From the NCBI RefSeq assembly GCF_052857255.1, contig NW_027526505.1, forward strand, positions 486,501 through 550,500: a stretch of 64,000 nt of DNA, in the 5' to 3' direction. The notes under the pieces are model-generated. The model was given only the letters and a program-made list of their open reading frames with translations. It was not told the origin of the DNA and did not search any database. Position 1 is the stretch's first letter. The number at the start of each line of letters is the position of its first letter. Origin of the DNA: Amblyomma americanum. Lineage: Eukaryota > Arthropoda > Arachnida > Ixodida > Ixodidae. Of the stretch, positions 44,661 to 55,559 are shown one piece after another. The position numbers and the translations under genes were made by a program.

Positions 44661-46250
44661 GTCTCTATAAATATCTGTATCAGCGTTTTCCTCGAAGTGT
44701 CCATGCACGGGCGGCGACATTATGCAACCTTAATGTCTCTGGACTGCTTCATGTTGCGGAGCTTCCCTCTAGACCGGCAAATCCAAATTCTTTAGATTCG
44801 ACGAGGGCCCGGCGATGCGCGAAAAGTAGTTTACAATTCGGCGGTAATACGCGTAGAGCCCAAGGATCGACGCAGAGACTTTTTGCCGGTCGGCTGTGCA
44901 AACTGCGCGATAGCGGCGGTTTTCACCGGGTACCTTTTTATTCGCTTGGTGCTTAAGATGTGGCATAGAACATCCGCGGCTCGTATGCGAAATGGCACTT
45001 ATCTGATTTAACGGTCAGCCCTGACGACTTGATTGTGTCTAGCATAGATCGAAGCCTGTTTAGATATTCGTCAATGGTCGAGGAGAAGAAGACGACGTCA
45101 TCTAAGCATACCAGGTAATTTTTCTTTTCAGGCCTGCAAATTCTGTGTACAATAGACGCTGGAACCTTGGTGAGGCAGAAGAAAGTCCACATGGCATTGG
45201 CTTGAACACTTAGAGGGCGTCGGGCGTAATGAAGGCGGTTGTCTCATGGGCCCTTTCACCGACATTTAGTTGCCAATACCTGCACTTTAGGTCTTTGGGC
45301 GAAACGTATTTGACATCGCTGATATGGTTAGTGTATCGTCGATTCGGTGTAGTGGGCGAAATCTTTCTTCGCTACACTGAGTCGGCTGTAATCGATTCAA
45401 AACCGGAGATCACAGTTTTTAATATTCACGAAGACGACCGGGGCTGACCAGGAGTTTTTCGATGGCTGGATGGCAAAGTCGCGCAGCATTTCTTCCACTT
45501 GGTCCTGGGTGCCTTTGCGTTCTTGCTGCGGCGCAGGGTAGGGGGAGACTTCGGTCGTGCTGGTCGGTTATAATGCGATGTTTTCCAATCAGCGTTTGTC
45601 GGACCATTGGTGCGGACAAGAATGCGCTCTAGCTTCGAAGTTGACTGTGGATCTGGTCTCATGTGTTCCTGGGTGCGGCTGGGTTCATGCCCAAGACGAG
45701 GGTGTGGTTTTTCTTAAGTGAATGTTAGAAAGGACGCAAGACATGAGAAAGTTTTGATAATTCGTCTAAGAAAGCAATCGTCGTTTCTCTGCTGACGTGC
45801 AGGTATTCTCCTTTGTAGTTCGTCAGCAGCGTATCATGTTGGCAATTGAGGAAATGGACCATGCTTCTTACGATGCCAGTTCCTTAATGATGGTTTCATT
45901 TTTCTTAGCTTCAGGGTTGCCATCGAAGGGATGGCTTCATGCGTCGAAAGCGTGAAATTTTTAAACCAAAGGCTGTTGATCACCTGAGGCTGATAATGAA
46001 AATCCGTGCCCAGTAGGACGTCGCGGAAACACAGCTTTTACACCACGAATGTCGCAGGTTAAGTTTGTGCGCTGACGGTCACTCGCGCTCTGTATCGTCC
46101 GGATGTCGTAATAAGGTGACCTCCAGCGGTTGAGACTTTACGGTCGTCCCAAGCGGTCGCGAATATCTTCAAGTGCGCAGTGATTGTTTAAGTCATCACC
46201 TTATCGGCTCTTGTGCCGACTAGAGCCGTAAATTTCCGGCAGTCGATAGC
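44661..46250 (-). pseudogene. E4 protease, RT and RNase H N-terminal relics
   Basis: The minus strand shows a protease remnant (ALVGTRADKVM about 46225, RYRARVTVSAQT about 46090) and an RT start with TLIGKHRIITDQHD (about 45590). Further RT pieces are LHRIDDTLT (about 45340), a fingers-palm fragment with YLVCLDDVVFFSSTIDEYL (about 45115-45060, normally YLDD), and LGLYAYYRRIVNYFSRIAGP (about 44860). The RNase H beginning HFEENADTDIYRDTQT runs straight into the PLE duplication at 44660. Confidence 0.7.
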
Positions 46251-46559
46251 CGATTCTAAGTCGATTACTCTGGCTTCTGCGTTGCTCGTAGCTCTTGACG
46301 TCAAGTGACTGCTTCATCGGGCATGTGCATTACGTATAGGGACTGTAGTCCGCTCGTTTCCTACTGGCGGTGTCATTCAGAAGTCGGTCAGCGTCGTAGT
46401 CGAGGGTGTTGTTTTATGCGGCGTTGGCGTATTGGGGGCAGCGTCTTTATGCCCGGTGGTCGGTGGAGCATCATGGGCGTGTCACTATTGAACAACCTCA
46501 CGTCGACAGGTTGTTGTATTTAGTTGCCCGTAATGGGCTGGGAGACTGCCCTCAAGCGG

Positions 46560-46840
46560 TGCATGCGTGATGTGACGTGGGGATGGAAATCCCGCAGATG
46601 ACGGAGAGAAAGACCTCGATTGGGGGCTCTGCGCTTAGTCGGCGCGACGCAATTATTCCTCTATCTCCCGTGTTTGCTGGCCGGGTTTCCCTCGTGGTGC
46701 ATCGTAGACGGAAACCTGGACGCCCATTTTTCTTTATAACCAGTGCCGCAGAATATGCGCAGGTCGACTGCAGTGGAAGCGTAGTGGACAATGAGGGAGG
46801 GGGGGGGAAGAACTGCCTGACATCGACTGAAAACAACTGA
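46560..46840 (-). pseudogene. E4 gag C-terminal relic
   Basis: The minus-strand translation has a Cys/Gly/Tyr/Arg arrangement (IFCGTGYKEKW, then ASRFPSTMHHEGNP) loosely matching the knuckle and Arg/Pro-rich tail of E3 gag. Weak evidence that depends on its position upstream of the protease relic. Confidence 0.35.
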
Positions 46841-49150
46841 GGGACAACGACTGCCTGAAATCGGGGAAGCAGGCTAAGACAGCTATCACCGTAAATTGGC
46901 TGGCTTCAGCTCCTTGCTTATAAGAACTTTATTCATGCGTGATTAGGGCTAAAGGGTTTACGTGAAACAGGAAATGTCTAGTTGAGTATGTAGAGTCCGT
47001 ACTTATGTACAGCAGGGGCCCCGTTATGTATCGTATTATTTCGCTCCTATTTTACTGATCTTCTTCCCTAGGTCGCTTCTCTCTTTGCCGTAGGTGGGGA
47101 GGAATTCTCGCTGGTCGTCGAAGAATCAGGCCTATGACGGCCCTTACTTAAAAATCGTGCCCCACAGCCGGACTGCCAAAGTACGGTTTCCGACCCTGAC
47201 GATTGACGGAGTGTAAAGAGGGGTTTGACACTCCTGTCGAGCTTCATCGGTACAAATCTTGTCTCGGTAACAGTAGTGACGGTCGCACGATGAATCGCTC
47301 GAGCTTGACAAAGCCTGAGTGGATGCAGCTTTATCACTGTGGGTTGCAGGAGCGCTGCGACTGAGTCGATCATGGCTGTGTGCATACTATGGTTATTTTC
47401 GCTTTTTCACGGTGGACGTCATAATAAAAAAACGAAACCAAATAAACCGTAAAAAAAGTGCGCCATATCAGTCGGTTGTGTTATAAAATGCCTAAGGTAA
47501 GAATTAAAAATACGGTAGAAATATTGTTCTTCCTTTTTCTCGTAGGAGAAAACTTTTAGAAGTTTTTCCTTTTTAATTACGCAATTTCCATTGCATAAAA
47601 TGTTACAAGTTGGTAACAATTCCCATCGCATCTCATGCTATTTTTGAGATATGCGGCTTGAGTAGCAGATCGCTCGAACTTTTTGGTAAAACCGCATGAT
47701 CGCACAAAACAAGAAGTTTTTTGAGCGTCATGTGGTTAAACTTGTCACTGCTTGTTTCACATATGTAGCACGTCACAAAAATCTGAAAATACGGCCCGAT
47801 AAAACAGCGAAGAGAAAAGCGCTGAAGAAAATATTGTGCGCAGCAGTCTTCGTGCTCACCGCATCAAATGGCTTAGCAAGGAGACGGACTTGGACACTAT
47901 TGAGATGTGGTGGCGCTAGTCGCACGCGGCAATGAAAGTAAACGGCAGACGTTTATTTTGGCACTGTCTGTGGGCTCCGACACCGAGTAAAGAAGAGCTC
48001 ACAGAAGGTTTAAACAAACGTAACTTTGCGTTTCCAACCATCTTGCATCATTGGAAGAGCGGCAAAGCTGGCGTGTTTTTCCACTAAGGTGGCTTTGGTG
48101 ATATGGCAAAGTACGTGCGAGAATATTGGGCTCACTGGAAATGCAATCGAAGCTACATCAGCCGCGTGCACGGTACAGTGTCAATTATTGCGCCTCATTA
48201 GACATATAGTGTACCAAAACGTAAAGTTAACTGTGGAAGTGTTGAGCGGTGGCGACAGGGGTGCTGCTGGCGGCCAGAAATAGAACGTGGGCTTGTAACG
48301 AGTGTGCAATTTCAGCAGTATCCTTTTGATTACAATGAACATTTGGAATGCATCCAGATTCGCATTTTATTTATGACTTGTTTTTAGTGCGAAAGCACAA
48401 CATGGGTCGCGAATGATCAAATGATCAGAGCGTTGGTGTCGGGTTTAAAGTTTATAAGCATGAGGTGCGGCGCGGGAAGGATAGGCACGGATGCGCGCTG
48501 CTTGACGGAGACGGATCACTAGAAACTACGGCGCAGCTCAGGCACGGTTTGGCGGCGCACACTCGCACGAGGAGAGGTGGGTCAAGGTGACTTTCTATGC
48601 TCGGCAACGGATATATGAACCTGACTGCCGCCGCGCTTGCTTCGCACATGTTTTGTGCTCTGCGCGAGAGGTTTTCGCTGGCGTCAAACAGATGCGTAGA
48701 TGTAGCGGGCAAAATGATTACGTGATGCAATGAAAAATGCGAGTAAAACGCAGCTCTAAAACACGAAATTATATTACCCAGAAGAGTGCAAGGCAAACAG
48801 ACAGGAGTGCGCGCCGAAAAAATGGCAGCGACTAAGTACGATGCTTGCAAGAGAGAACACTTTAAACTGACGCGTTGAGCCAAGGCAACTGCACCAATTC
48901 GGCAGGTACACAGATGGCGGCCAGCCGCGGGCCTGACTCGTCTTGCGCTAAGTCGCCGCCGGCGACGTAGTAAACCTCCTAGCTCTTGGAGGAGCCCGGT
49001 GAAAGGTGGGCGCCTGAACGATACAGGGGCTCGCTAGTTAATTGCAACAAAGGAAGGGGTCGCAAAGCGCGAGGAAGTGGTGGCAGCGTAGACTAGAGCA
49101 ATGGCGTGGTCGGGAGTTTTTGAGGCAGTGGATGACTGCCATGCTGCCAG
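46841..49150. other. unassigned region
   Basis: No recognised transposon domain. Frames at 47696-47935 and 48026-48283 (plus) and 48452-48883 (minus) lack motifs. A GC-richer part (48880-49110) contains two short ATG frames in fair contexts (for example ACAGATGGCGGCC at about 48914), each closing within 20 codons. It could include a promoter or 5' untranslated exon of a host gene, but nothing shows this directly. Confidence 0.35.
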
Positions 49151-49360
49151 GAAAGAACACTAATAAGAACAGTTGGAAAACGACTATGGATTCTCTTTAT
49201 CATCCCCGCCAAGCATGATTACGAATGATCGGAGAACATGTAGAGATCTAGTCTTTCAAAGCAGGTCTTTAGTCCAAGATGTTTCTTTTGTGCCAAATTT
49301 CTTCACCGATCATAAAATTGTGTACTGTTCCAACCTGTGCATTGTCAACCACAGTTGGAC
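49150..49360 (+). pseudogene. possible endonuclease/exonuclease/phosphatase C-terminal fragment
   Basis: The plus frame encodes YGFSLSSPPSM, DRRTCRDLVFQSRSLVQDV, then SFVPNFFTDHKIVYCS. The pattern of a (T/R)C-x-DL segment followed by an F(S/T)DHK motif resembles the last strands of APE-like endonuclease domains, such as those of LINEs or Helitron-associated proteins. The resemblance is by eye only and no flanking partner domain is seen. Confidence 0.35.
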
Positions 49361-49783
49361 ATGGAAAAATACGGCGAGGGTGCGTGGTATTCGGACATTG
49401 TAGACATTTTATCGGATGTGAAATCAGAATGTTCACCAATACTTCTCAGCAGAGTTCTTCAGAATAAGACAGTGCTTCACTGGGCCGCAAAAATGTTCTC
49501 GACTTATAGAGCATTTACAGATAGGGTTAAGTCGTCTGTAATTTTTTTTCTACAGCCTGTACGAATTGACCTTCACGCTTACTTGAATAGCAACAGAAAA
49601 AAATTTTCGCCGTGTGTGTTCCAGTTCATTAGAGAAATTTTCAACGTGATCTCCTGTTCACTGACAGGAATAATTGCGCGCTTGGTAGATGCAGGAGAGA
49701 AAAACGTTGCGGCTGATTCGGTCAGTGAGTTGCTGAAAACTGGCATATCCTGGATGAAATCAGGAAGACAGGTCTGGAGGTAG
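49337..49783 (+). CDS. unrecognised 148-codon open frame
   Basis: I do not recognise this product. The frame is rich in hydrophobic and amphipathic helical segments (LHWAAKMFSTYRAFTDRV, PCVFQFIREIFNVISC, ISWMKSGRQVW) and has balanced composition, unlike the low-complexity frames elsewhere. It overlaps the endonuclease-like fragment in another frame. A potential donor (GAGGTAGAA) lies at the frame's end (about 49778) and polypyrimidine-AG words (TTTCTACAG at about 49553) lie inside, so it may be one or two exons of a host gene or an unrelated element. There is no further support. Confidence 0.25.
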   Translation: MHCQPQLDMEKYGEGAWYSDIVDILSDVKSECSPILLSRVLQNKTVLHWAAKMFSTYRAFTDRVKSSVIFFLQPVRIDLHAYLNSNRKKFSPCVFQFIREIFNVISCSLTGIIARLVDAGEKNVAADSVSELLKTGISWMKSGRQVWR

Positions 49784-49864
49784 AAAATTTGTTTTTTATA
49801 ATACTCAACAAAAGCAGTCAGTGCAGACGTTGGCGACAGCCGCCTCGTAGAAATATTATCAGCA

Positions 49865-50215
49865 ACGTCATCGTCATCATCAGCCTGACTACGCCAACTG
49901 CAGGATGAAGGCAGTTGTCGTAGTCACCCATATCTCTCCAATTAATCCTGCTCTGTGCGAGCTGCGGCCATGCATTCTCTGCCAACTATTTGATCCCACC
50001 CGCCCACTTAAACTCTCTGAGGCCCCCTGCTCTGCTTGCTTCTTCGCAGCAACACTCCACACAACTAACCGGCAGTGTCTCGGTGTCGCACCAGTTCCTC
50101 TGCCAATCTGCAACTACGGTCGTCATGCGATTGGATTCAAAAACGCAAGACCACGCTCTAAGCGATTTTACGTCAGCACTTCCCTTATAGCGATCCCTGC
50201 CTAAGAGCTCTCGAC
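49865..50215 (-). pseudogene. RTE-like LINE 3'-end fragment
   Basis: The minus strand encodes LAENAWPQLAQSRINWRDMG (about 49990-49930), followed by the LHPAVGVV-type ending just before a TCATCATC tail at 49868. This is the conserved C-terminus of RTE-type ORF2. The same ending recurs, more decayed, at 51880. Only the last part of the element is present. Confidence 0.6.
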
Positions 50216-51470
50216 GTTGTCCAGTTAACGTACGCACGCCACGTGTCTTCTCGGCCGCACGGGAAAGCTTTTGCTTGTAAGCGCACGCTGGTAGTGCGGA
50301 AAAGCACTACAGGTAGGCCTACCAAATGGTCGCTCCACTCGCTAGACTGCATGTGACAGGGCTGTGATTGGCAAGCGAAATTGTATGGCAGGTTTCCTCT
50401 ATTATCTCTTCCAGCACTAGACGGGCAAATGATCTCAACTACAGTATGTGTGCAGAAAGGTTCATAAGTCAAATATTTTGTTTGTACAGAGGCAAGAAAC
50501 AATGAAGGAAAAAAACGGAATTCTCATTTAACGAAATATTTTGCAGTGACCTTGAGTTGGTTGCTTAAATAAAAATCAAGGCTGCTGCGGAAGGTGAGCT
50601 TATATCTGCCGGAATTTTCAGACATTGCGCATGCTTTGTTCAATGTGCATATAATGACTATGTGTGGTAATGTAGCAACAATTTTCGTGCGTACAACACA
50701 GTTCAGTTTCCTGGTAGAGGTTTCGTACCTCTTTGCCACGTGCTTCATACCTTACACTGGGTCGTCCCAAAATCAAAGTAAAATAAAACACCCGACAACC
50801 CACTCCTGACGTATACAGCGTTTATGCCCAACAGATACCAGAAATGAGTCCGTACTAGACTAAAACAATGGCCTCTTAACTCACGACGGATAAAATACAA
50901 AATTGTGCAAGAGCGCTGCAAAAAGAAAATGCTTGTCGGAGAGCTGGCACGGACAGATCTCTTGATCTTTCTTTTCAATTGATGAGTACGGAGAGTTAAG
51001 TACCAGATCGTATTTGAGATGTCAGAATTAAGTTGTGGAAGTTGGAATTGAAAGAGGGAGAGAGAGATCTTGTAAGTGATCCTGATAGAGCCGAATGTTG
51101 TTCAAACCTCTACAGAGGCCTCTACCTGCAGTTATAAGTACAACGACCTTCAGCATCCTACCATACTCTAATTACCGCTTTACGCTTCCTGTTGAACGGG
51201 CCTCTGGCTCGTCGAGGAAACAACACGAACCAGGGTCCCGACCTGCTATCCCTTGCTGAAGACTGGTTCCGTCAGTCCGGCCAACCAACTATATTTATAA
51301 TTTGAATTCTGGCACTGCTAATGACCACTGTTTTGGTGCTTGCAGAAGGCAGAAACCTGTTTGCTGGTTTTCTAACTCGATCTAGCATGTTCAATACTCC
51401 ACGTTTCAAATAGAGCGACTTCTATTAATATCCTGACTTCTCAGTCCTAATTGTGCTTCGTCTACCGAAG
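50216..51470. other. intergenic, no recognised feature
   Basis: Only short frames without motifs. A GAGAGA run occurs at about 51055. Confidence 0.4.
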
Positions 51471-51479
51471 CGTAAAAGG

Positions 51480-51690
51480 CCTGGCTAGAGCCTCTTATTT
51501 GTTCTCTAAGCGCTGTCTCTCTTCCCAGCCTATTATGACGGGATTTGAAGGCACAGGCTCCTTTGCCTAGCCATGGAACCCTAGCAAGCCGAGCACCATG
51601 CCGGGCCTTAGCTTTTACCATTTTGAGGAAACCGGTGTGCAACCGGCCGGCAGCGGGAGTCGAATCCACCACCTCCCGTTCCTCAGGCTT
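51480..51690 (-). repeat. possible tRNA-related SINE fragment
   Basis: In minus-strand sense GGTGGTGGATTCGACTCCCG resembles a tRNA T-arm/B box. It is followed by a body with TGGTGCTCGGCTTGCTAGGG and a second CTTCAAATCCCGTC motif. No target duplication was confirmed and no second copy is in the window. Confidence 0.35.
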
Positions 51691-52964
51691 TTATATTTAT
51701 TGGGCTTACAAGACTGTGCGCGGTATTTATCGGCCTCCCTTTCAACAATTTCAAACTTTTTGCCCTTTGTTCAGGAAAAACTAGTCTTGCCCTCCGCCTC
51801 TCATTACAGCCCAGGGAAATTACTGAAAAAACCAAATAGCAAGAAAGCAACAGCGAAGCGCCACCCTAATCCCCATTAGCCTAACTACGCAAAACGCAGA
51901 ACAAAGATCTCTACCATATCTCTCCAATTAACCCCATCCTTCAGTAGCTTCGGACACCGTATCCCAGCAAACTTACTAATCTCGTCTCCTCACCTAATTT
52001 TCTTCCGCCAGCTGCTACGCTTTCCTTCTATTAAAAACCTGTCCTTCACACTCAACGACCATCGGTTGTCTTGTCTTCACATTATATGCAGTGCCGAAGA
52101 CCATTTATTATTAAATTCGACAAGGATGTCATTAAACCACGCTCGTTCCTAGGCTTAATCTGCTCTATTCCTGTCTCTTACCATTGCAAATGTAACTGCT
52201 TTCCACAGCTCTCTGCGCTGTTCTCCACTTGAGCAGAACTCATTCTGCTAGCTTCCGAATTTCTGAGTCATTTGTGAGTCCCGGTAAAATAGAGCTGCTA
52301 TGTTCATTTGAGACATATTGCCAAACTGAGATTCATGATCAGACAGTAGCTCAAAAACGTGCTCCGCATTTTACTCATCTCATTTCATTTTCGCGAACGT
52401 ATTCAGTACACATTCAGTATCCACTTATAGCAATTCGCTACCAATCTTAAACTGCTGCTCGCTTCCGAGACGGATGAACATTGCTAAAGTTTTTAAATAT
52501 TAATTTTTCGATCCTTCCTTCTGCTCTGTTCTTTCCAAGCATTTGATCGTGTTCTGCAATTCAACCTCTGAGTTACTTATCAAGGCAATGATATGATAGA
52601 CCACATATTACAGGAACACTCTCCATCAACCGTTATCGCATACTTTAGCCGGTCCATGTCTATGAATACCTCCTGTAAACATGCAGTAAAATGCACTGCA
52701 GAGATCGTATCGCCCTGCATAAGAACCTTCCTCATTCTAATCTTATTGCTGCTTTTATGGAGGAATATGGTGGCAGCGCAGCCGTTATATGCATCTTTAT
52801 CTGTTTTGCACCAGGTCGTTTTACACACTGTAACCGTAATTCTGTAATGCCTGGATTACTTCTGGTGATTAAGGCCAACAGGCATTTACCCGATTGGTCT
52901 CCACTTTTTCGAGTTCAAGTCGCCTTTTTCTGCTAGATTAAGATGATGTTTGCGTTCTTTCAAG

Positions 52965-53209
52965 GTTTGGTTTGGTTTGGTTTATGGCGGTTTAACGTCC
53001 CAAAACGGCTCAGGCTGTGAAAGACGCCGTAGTGAAGGGCTCCGGAAATTTCGACCACCTGGGGTTCTTTAACCTGCGCTGACATCGCACAGCACAGGGG
53101 CCTCTAGAATTTCGCCTCCATCGAAATTCGATTGCCGTGGCCGGGATCGAACCCACGTCTTTCGGGCCAGCAGCCGACCGCCGTAACCACTCAGCCACCG
53201 CGGCGCCTT
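52965..53209 (-). mobile_element. tRNA-derived SINE (tick Ruka-like), intact with target duplication
   Basis: In minus-strand sense: GGTGGCTGAGTGGTTACGGC (A-box region), GGTTCGATCCC (B box, at 53142-53152), then the shared body with GGCGAAATTCTAGAGGCCC and CCCCAGGTGGTCGAAATTTC, ending in TAAACCGCCATAAACCAAAC. A perfect 11-bp duplication GTTCTTTCAAG flanks it (52954-52964 and 53210-53220). It is the best-preserved SINE in the window. RNA polymerase III promotion is inferred from the boxes. Confidence 0.9.
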
Positions 53210-53498
53210 GTTCTTTCAAGATTCCGGTTCACTTGAGGTCATCACGGTTATCGTATATAGGATGTATACATTCTCTAAAAGAATCTCTCAATTGTCCCTC
53301 AAACGATCTGGTGTTAATTGTTTCTGAGTAGCTGCTTCACCCCTTTCGATGGCTCGGCAGGCTTTTTTCCGTTCTTACGTTTCCGGCGTGATGTCTTAAT
53401 GCTGCACACTGCTGACCATCTCACTACTTCCCTAATTACATTGACTACTGTACACAGCTGTGCAGAACTGTATGGCTACAGAAAGCAAAATGTTCAGA

Positions 53499-53935
53499 GC
53501 TAAAAAAGAGAAGTACAGAGACGACAGGTCAAAGCAGACGCTGTCCTCTCCTGTTGTCTGTGTGTTCGTCTTTTTTAGCGCTCTGAAACTTTACCTTTAT
53601 TCAGCACGTACCAACTAGCCCAGCAATTGGTTTTATTCGACTATATATCTTTGGCTGGAATATGTGCGGAGCTTGTGTATAGAGGCTGACTAAGATGTAT
53701 AGACTGGATGATTTGGAGTCGGAGTCACAAACCCTCTCCGTGTACAAGTGTAGTCACAAGTACAAGGAACCAGCTACTCTGATCTTGTTGGCTGACGTCC
53801 ATAATAAGAGAATGAAAGGGCAAATCCAGCGTTTTTGCTATCTCTTCTAATTTCCGGTCCTGTCGTCTGTGTGCTCGTCTTTTTTGGCGCTCTGGACCTC
53901 TTCCTTTATTCAGCATGCACCTACTTGCATGTACT
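53499..53935. repeat. PLE-terminal-repeat-like block: hairpin plus direct repeat
   Basis: Arms 53499-53528 and 53550-53579 are inverted copies (24 of 30 positions pair) with a 21-base loop. The right arm and its continuation (CCTGTTGTCTGTGTGTTCGT… to TTTATTCAGCACGTACC) recur in direct orientation at about 53863-53935. The pattern (inverted end, direct copy, wording such as GTACCAACTAGCCC) parallels the ends of the full PLE at 42000-44649. No PLE coding sequence was found between the copies. Confidence 0.55.
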
Positions 53936-54890
53936 CCTTGCCTCTCAACACATACATCATATTTTCCTATTCCTAGCCTCCTCTTCATAGTTTTGCGTAA
54001 ACTTCGTACTTTAGAGCATGCTCAGTTGCTGTCATAAAAAAAACACTGTTATGTCGGTTAGCTGCGCATATTGTTTAGCTTTAGCAACTCTTCCAGTTCA
54101 ATTCGTTCTGTGGAGTTAGAGGGTTTTATGCTTTGGCGCCTTTTAGTGGGATCTTCAGCATCCCTATAGAGCTTGGCTTAATCATGTCAAACTTTGCTGC
54201 CTACTTCTACTGCGCAGTCCTTAATCATGGCTATGAGGTTATCCTTCATTGCTTGGCCATTACGGTCGTCTTCGATCACTTGTGTTGAATGTCTGTTTTG
54301 CAGCGAGATCCTGAATCCATCTACGTTCCTTACTCTAGATTCCTGGTTGTTGCGCTTCCTTCGAATTAGTTCCTTCCACTTCAAATCTAAGCTAATTGAA
54401 AAACTTGCCAACCTACGGTAATTACAACGCACCTTTGATAGGATATCCACATTCTGCACGAAGCTAGGGTTAGCGCCGAGTATGGTTTGTTTCATTTTTC
54501 GTCCCCATAATGTTTGGGGCTCTTTTGCGCCCATTTCCTGCTCGCTCGTTTGCCGAAGAAGGCATTCCTGAATCGCAAGTGTTGTCTGTGAACTCTACTG
54601 ATATTTAGGTCCTGCTGTTCCCAGGGGCTGTGCAACAGTCACTCAATGCTTGGCCTCCAGCCTGCTTCTTGCCCACCTTGACATTGAATTTGCCAATCAG
54701 TACAATGCAAAGTGTTCGCACATTCGTGAATGTCGGATCTCCCTCATCGCAAATGCTTGCGACGATTGGTTTATTATTGCTAGTTGTAGGCACTTGGGCC
54801 TGTACTAGTGATCAATATGTGCCTCACAATAGGTTCAAATTACAAAAATTGCAAGCCTCTCATTAATACTATAGAGTCACTCTGTGCTGG

Positions 54891-55559
54891 CAGCTATATC
54901 CTTGTATGCAAGTTCTAACAGCGGGAAGACAAGGGACGAAGAAGGAAGCTTATATTATCCCTTCCCGTGACTCCATCTCCTTCTCCGTTTCTTGTCGTTC
55001 GCGTGGTTACAATATGCATACAAGGTTGAAGAACCAACTAGCCGGCCTTTCCTTGTACAGCTAAATCTTGCTTTATGCGAAATCCCACAGCTAGATCTTC
55101 TCTGTATCCGAACCCACAACAGGATTGTACGTGCCCGCCCTGTAGCACTTTGGTCCTATAGCCCGCCCTGTACTTCAAGCCTCAGTAAGCCTTATGACAA
55201 CGCATTTAATCCCTGCTTTGTCCTGGAACAACTATTCTACACTTACCTCATTAGATAAAGTTCTAGCGTAAAACGTTGCTGGGTGGAGTAGTTTTGAATA
55301 GTGGCCTGTTAGATCGCATTGATTCTTGGCAACCTACGTTCTTTGCAGGTCTCACCGCCGTTTTGGTCAGTTGCTTCGCTGCGGCTGGAGACTGAGGGGC
55401 GAGGGTTAGTTTGGCATATTCATATAGGAGGTTTTGGACAAGTTGCACACCAGGGCTGCGAGTTATTGTTTAGGTAAGGGAGTGGTTTGTTGGTTCTGGT
55501 CATCGAGACAAGGTAGCGCCCAGAGCAAGGCTGTGCAAATTAATCGACACAAGGATTCG
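54891..55559. other. intergenic, no recognised feature
   Basis: Unassigned sequence. It includes a Lys/Arg-poor minus frame at 55263-55448 without motifs. Confidence 0.4.

Larger units (their letters stand above)
39960..46840 (-). mobile_element. E4, heavily decayed Ty3/gypsy element hosting two insertions
   Basis: Degenerate pol fragments on the minus strand, in Ty3 order from right to left: a gag zinc-knuckle-like region (about 46560-46840), protease relic (ALVGTRADKVM, about 46220), RT relics (45440-44950), RNase H (44700-44661, resuming at 41988), integrase finger and core (41740-40263) and C-terminus (to about 39960). A LINE fragment (40622-41120) and a full PLE (42000-44649) interrupt it. 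LTRs could not be identified. Every domain has several stops and frameshifts, so this is the oldest LTR element here. Confidence 0.75.
51875..54890 (-). pseudogene. RTE-type LINE ORF2 remains, interrupted
   Basis: Minus-strand relics in order: endonuclease (IGKFNVKVGKKQAGGQALSD about 54700, normally GDFNAKVG); ILGANPSFVQNVDILSKVRC and YRRLASFSISLDLKWKEL (54534-54370); the RT palm with RKVLMQGDTISAVHFTACLQ (about 52730) and DMDRLKYAITVDGE (about 52640); and the C-terminal block matching 49930-49990 at about 51900-51970. The catalytic YADD region is not readable. A SINE (52965-53209) and a hairpin-bearing PLE-end-like block (53499-53935) lie inside. No frame is longer than about 115 codons, so the copy is old. 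Confidence 0.7.

Noticed and set aside
48452..48883. 143-codon minus frame
   Set aside because: Ser/Cys/Pro-rich with no motif or supporting context.
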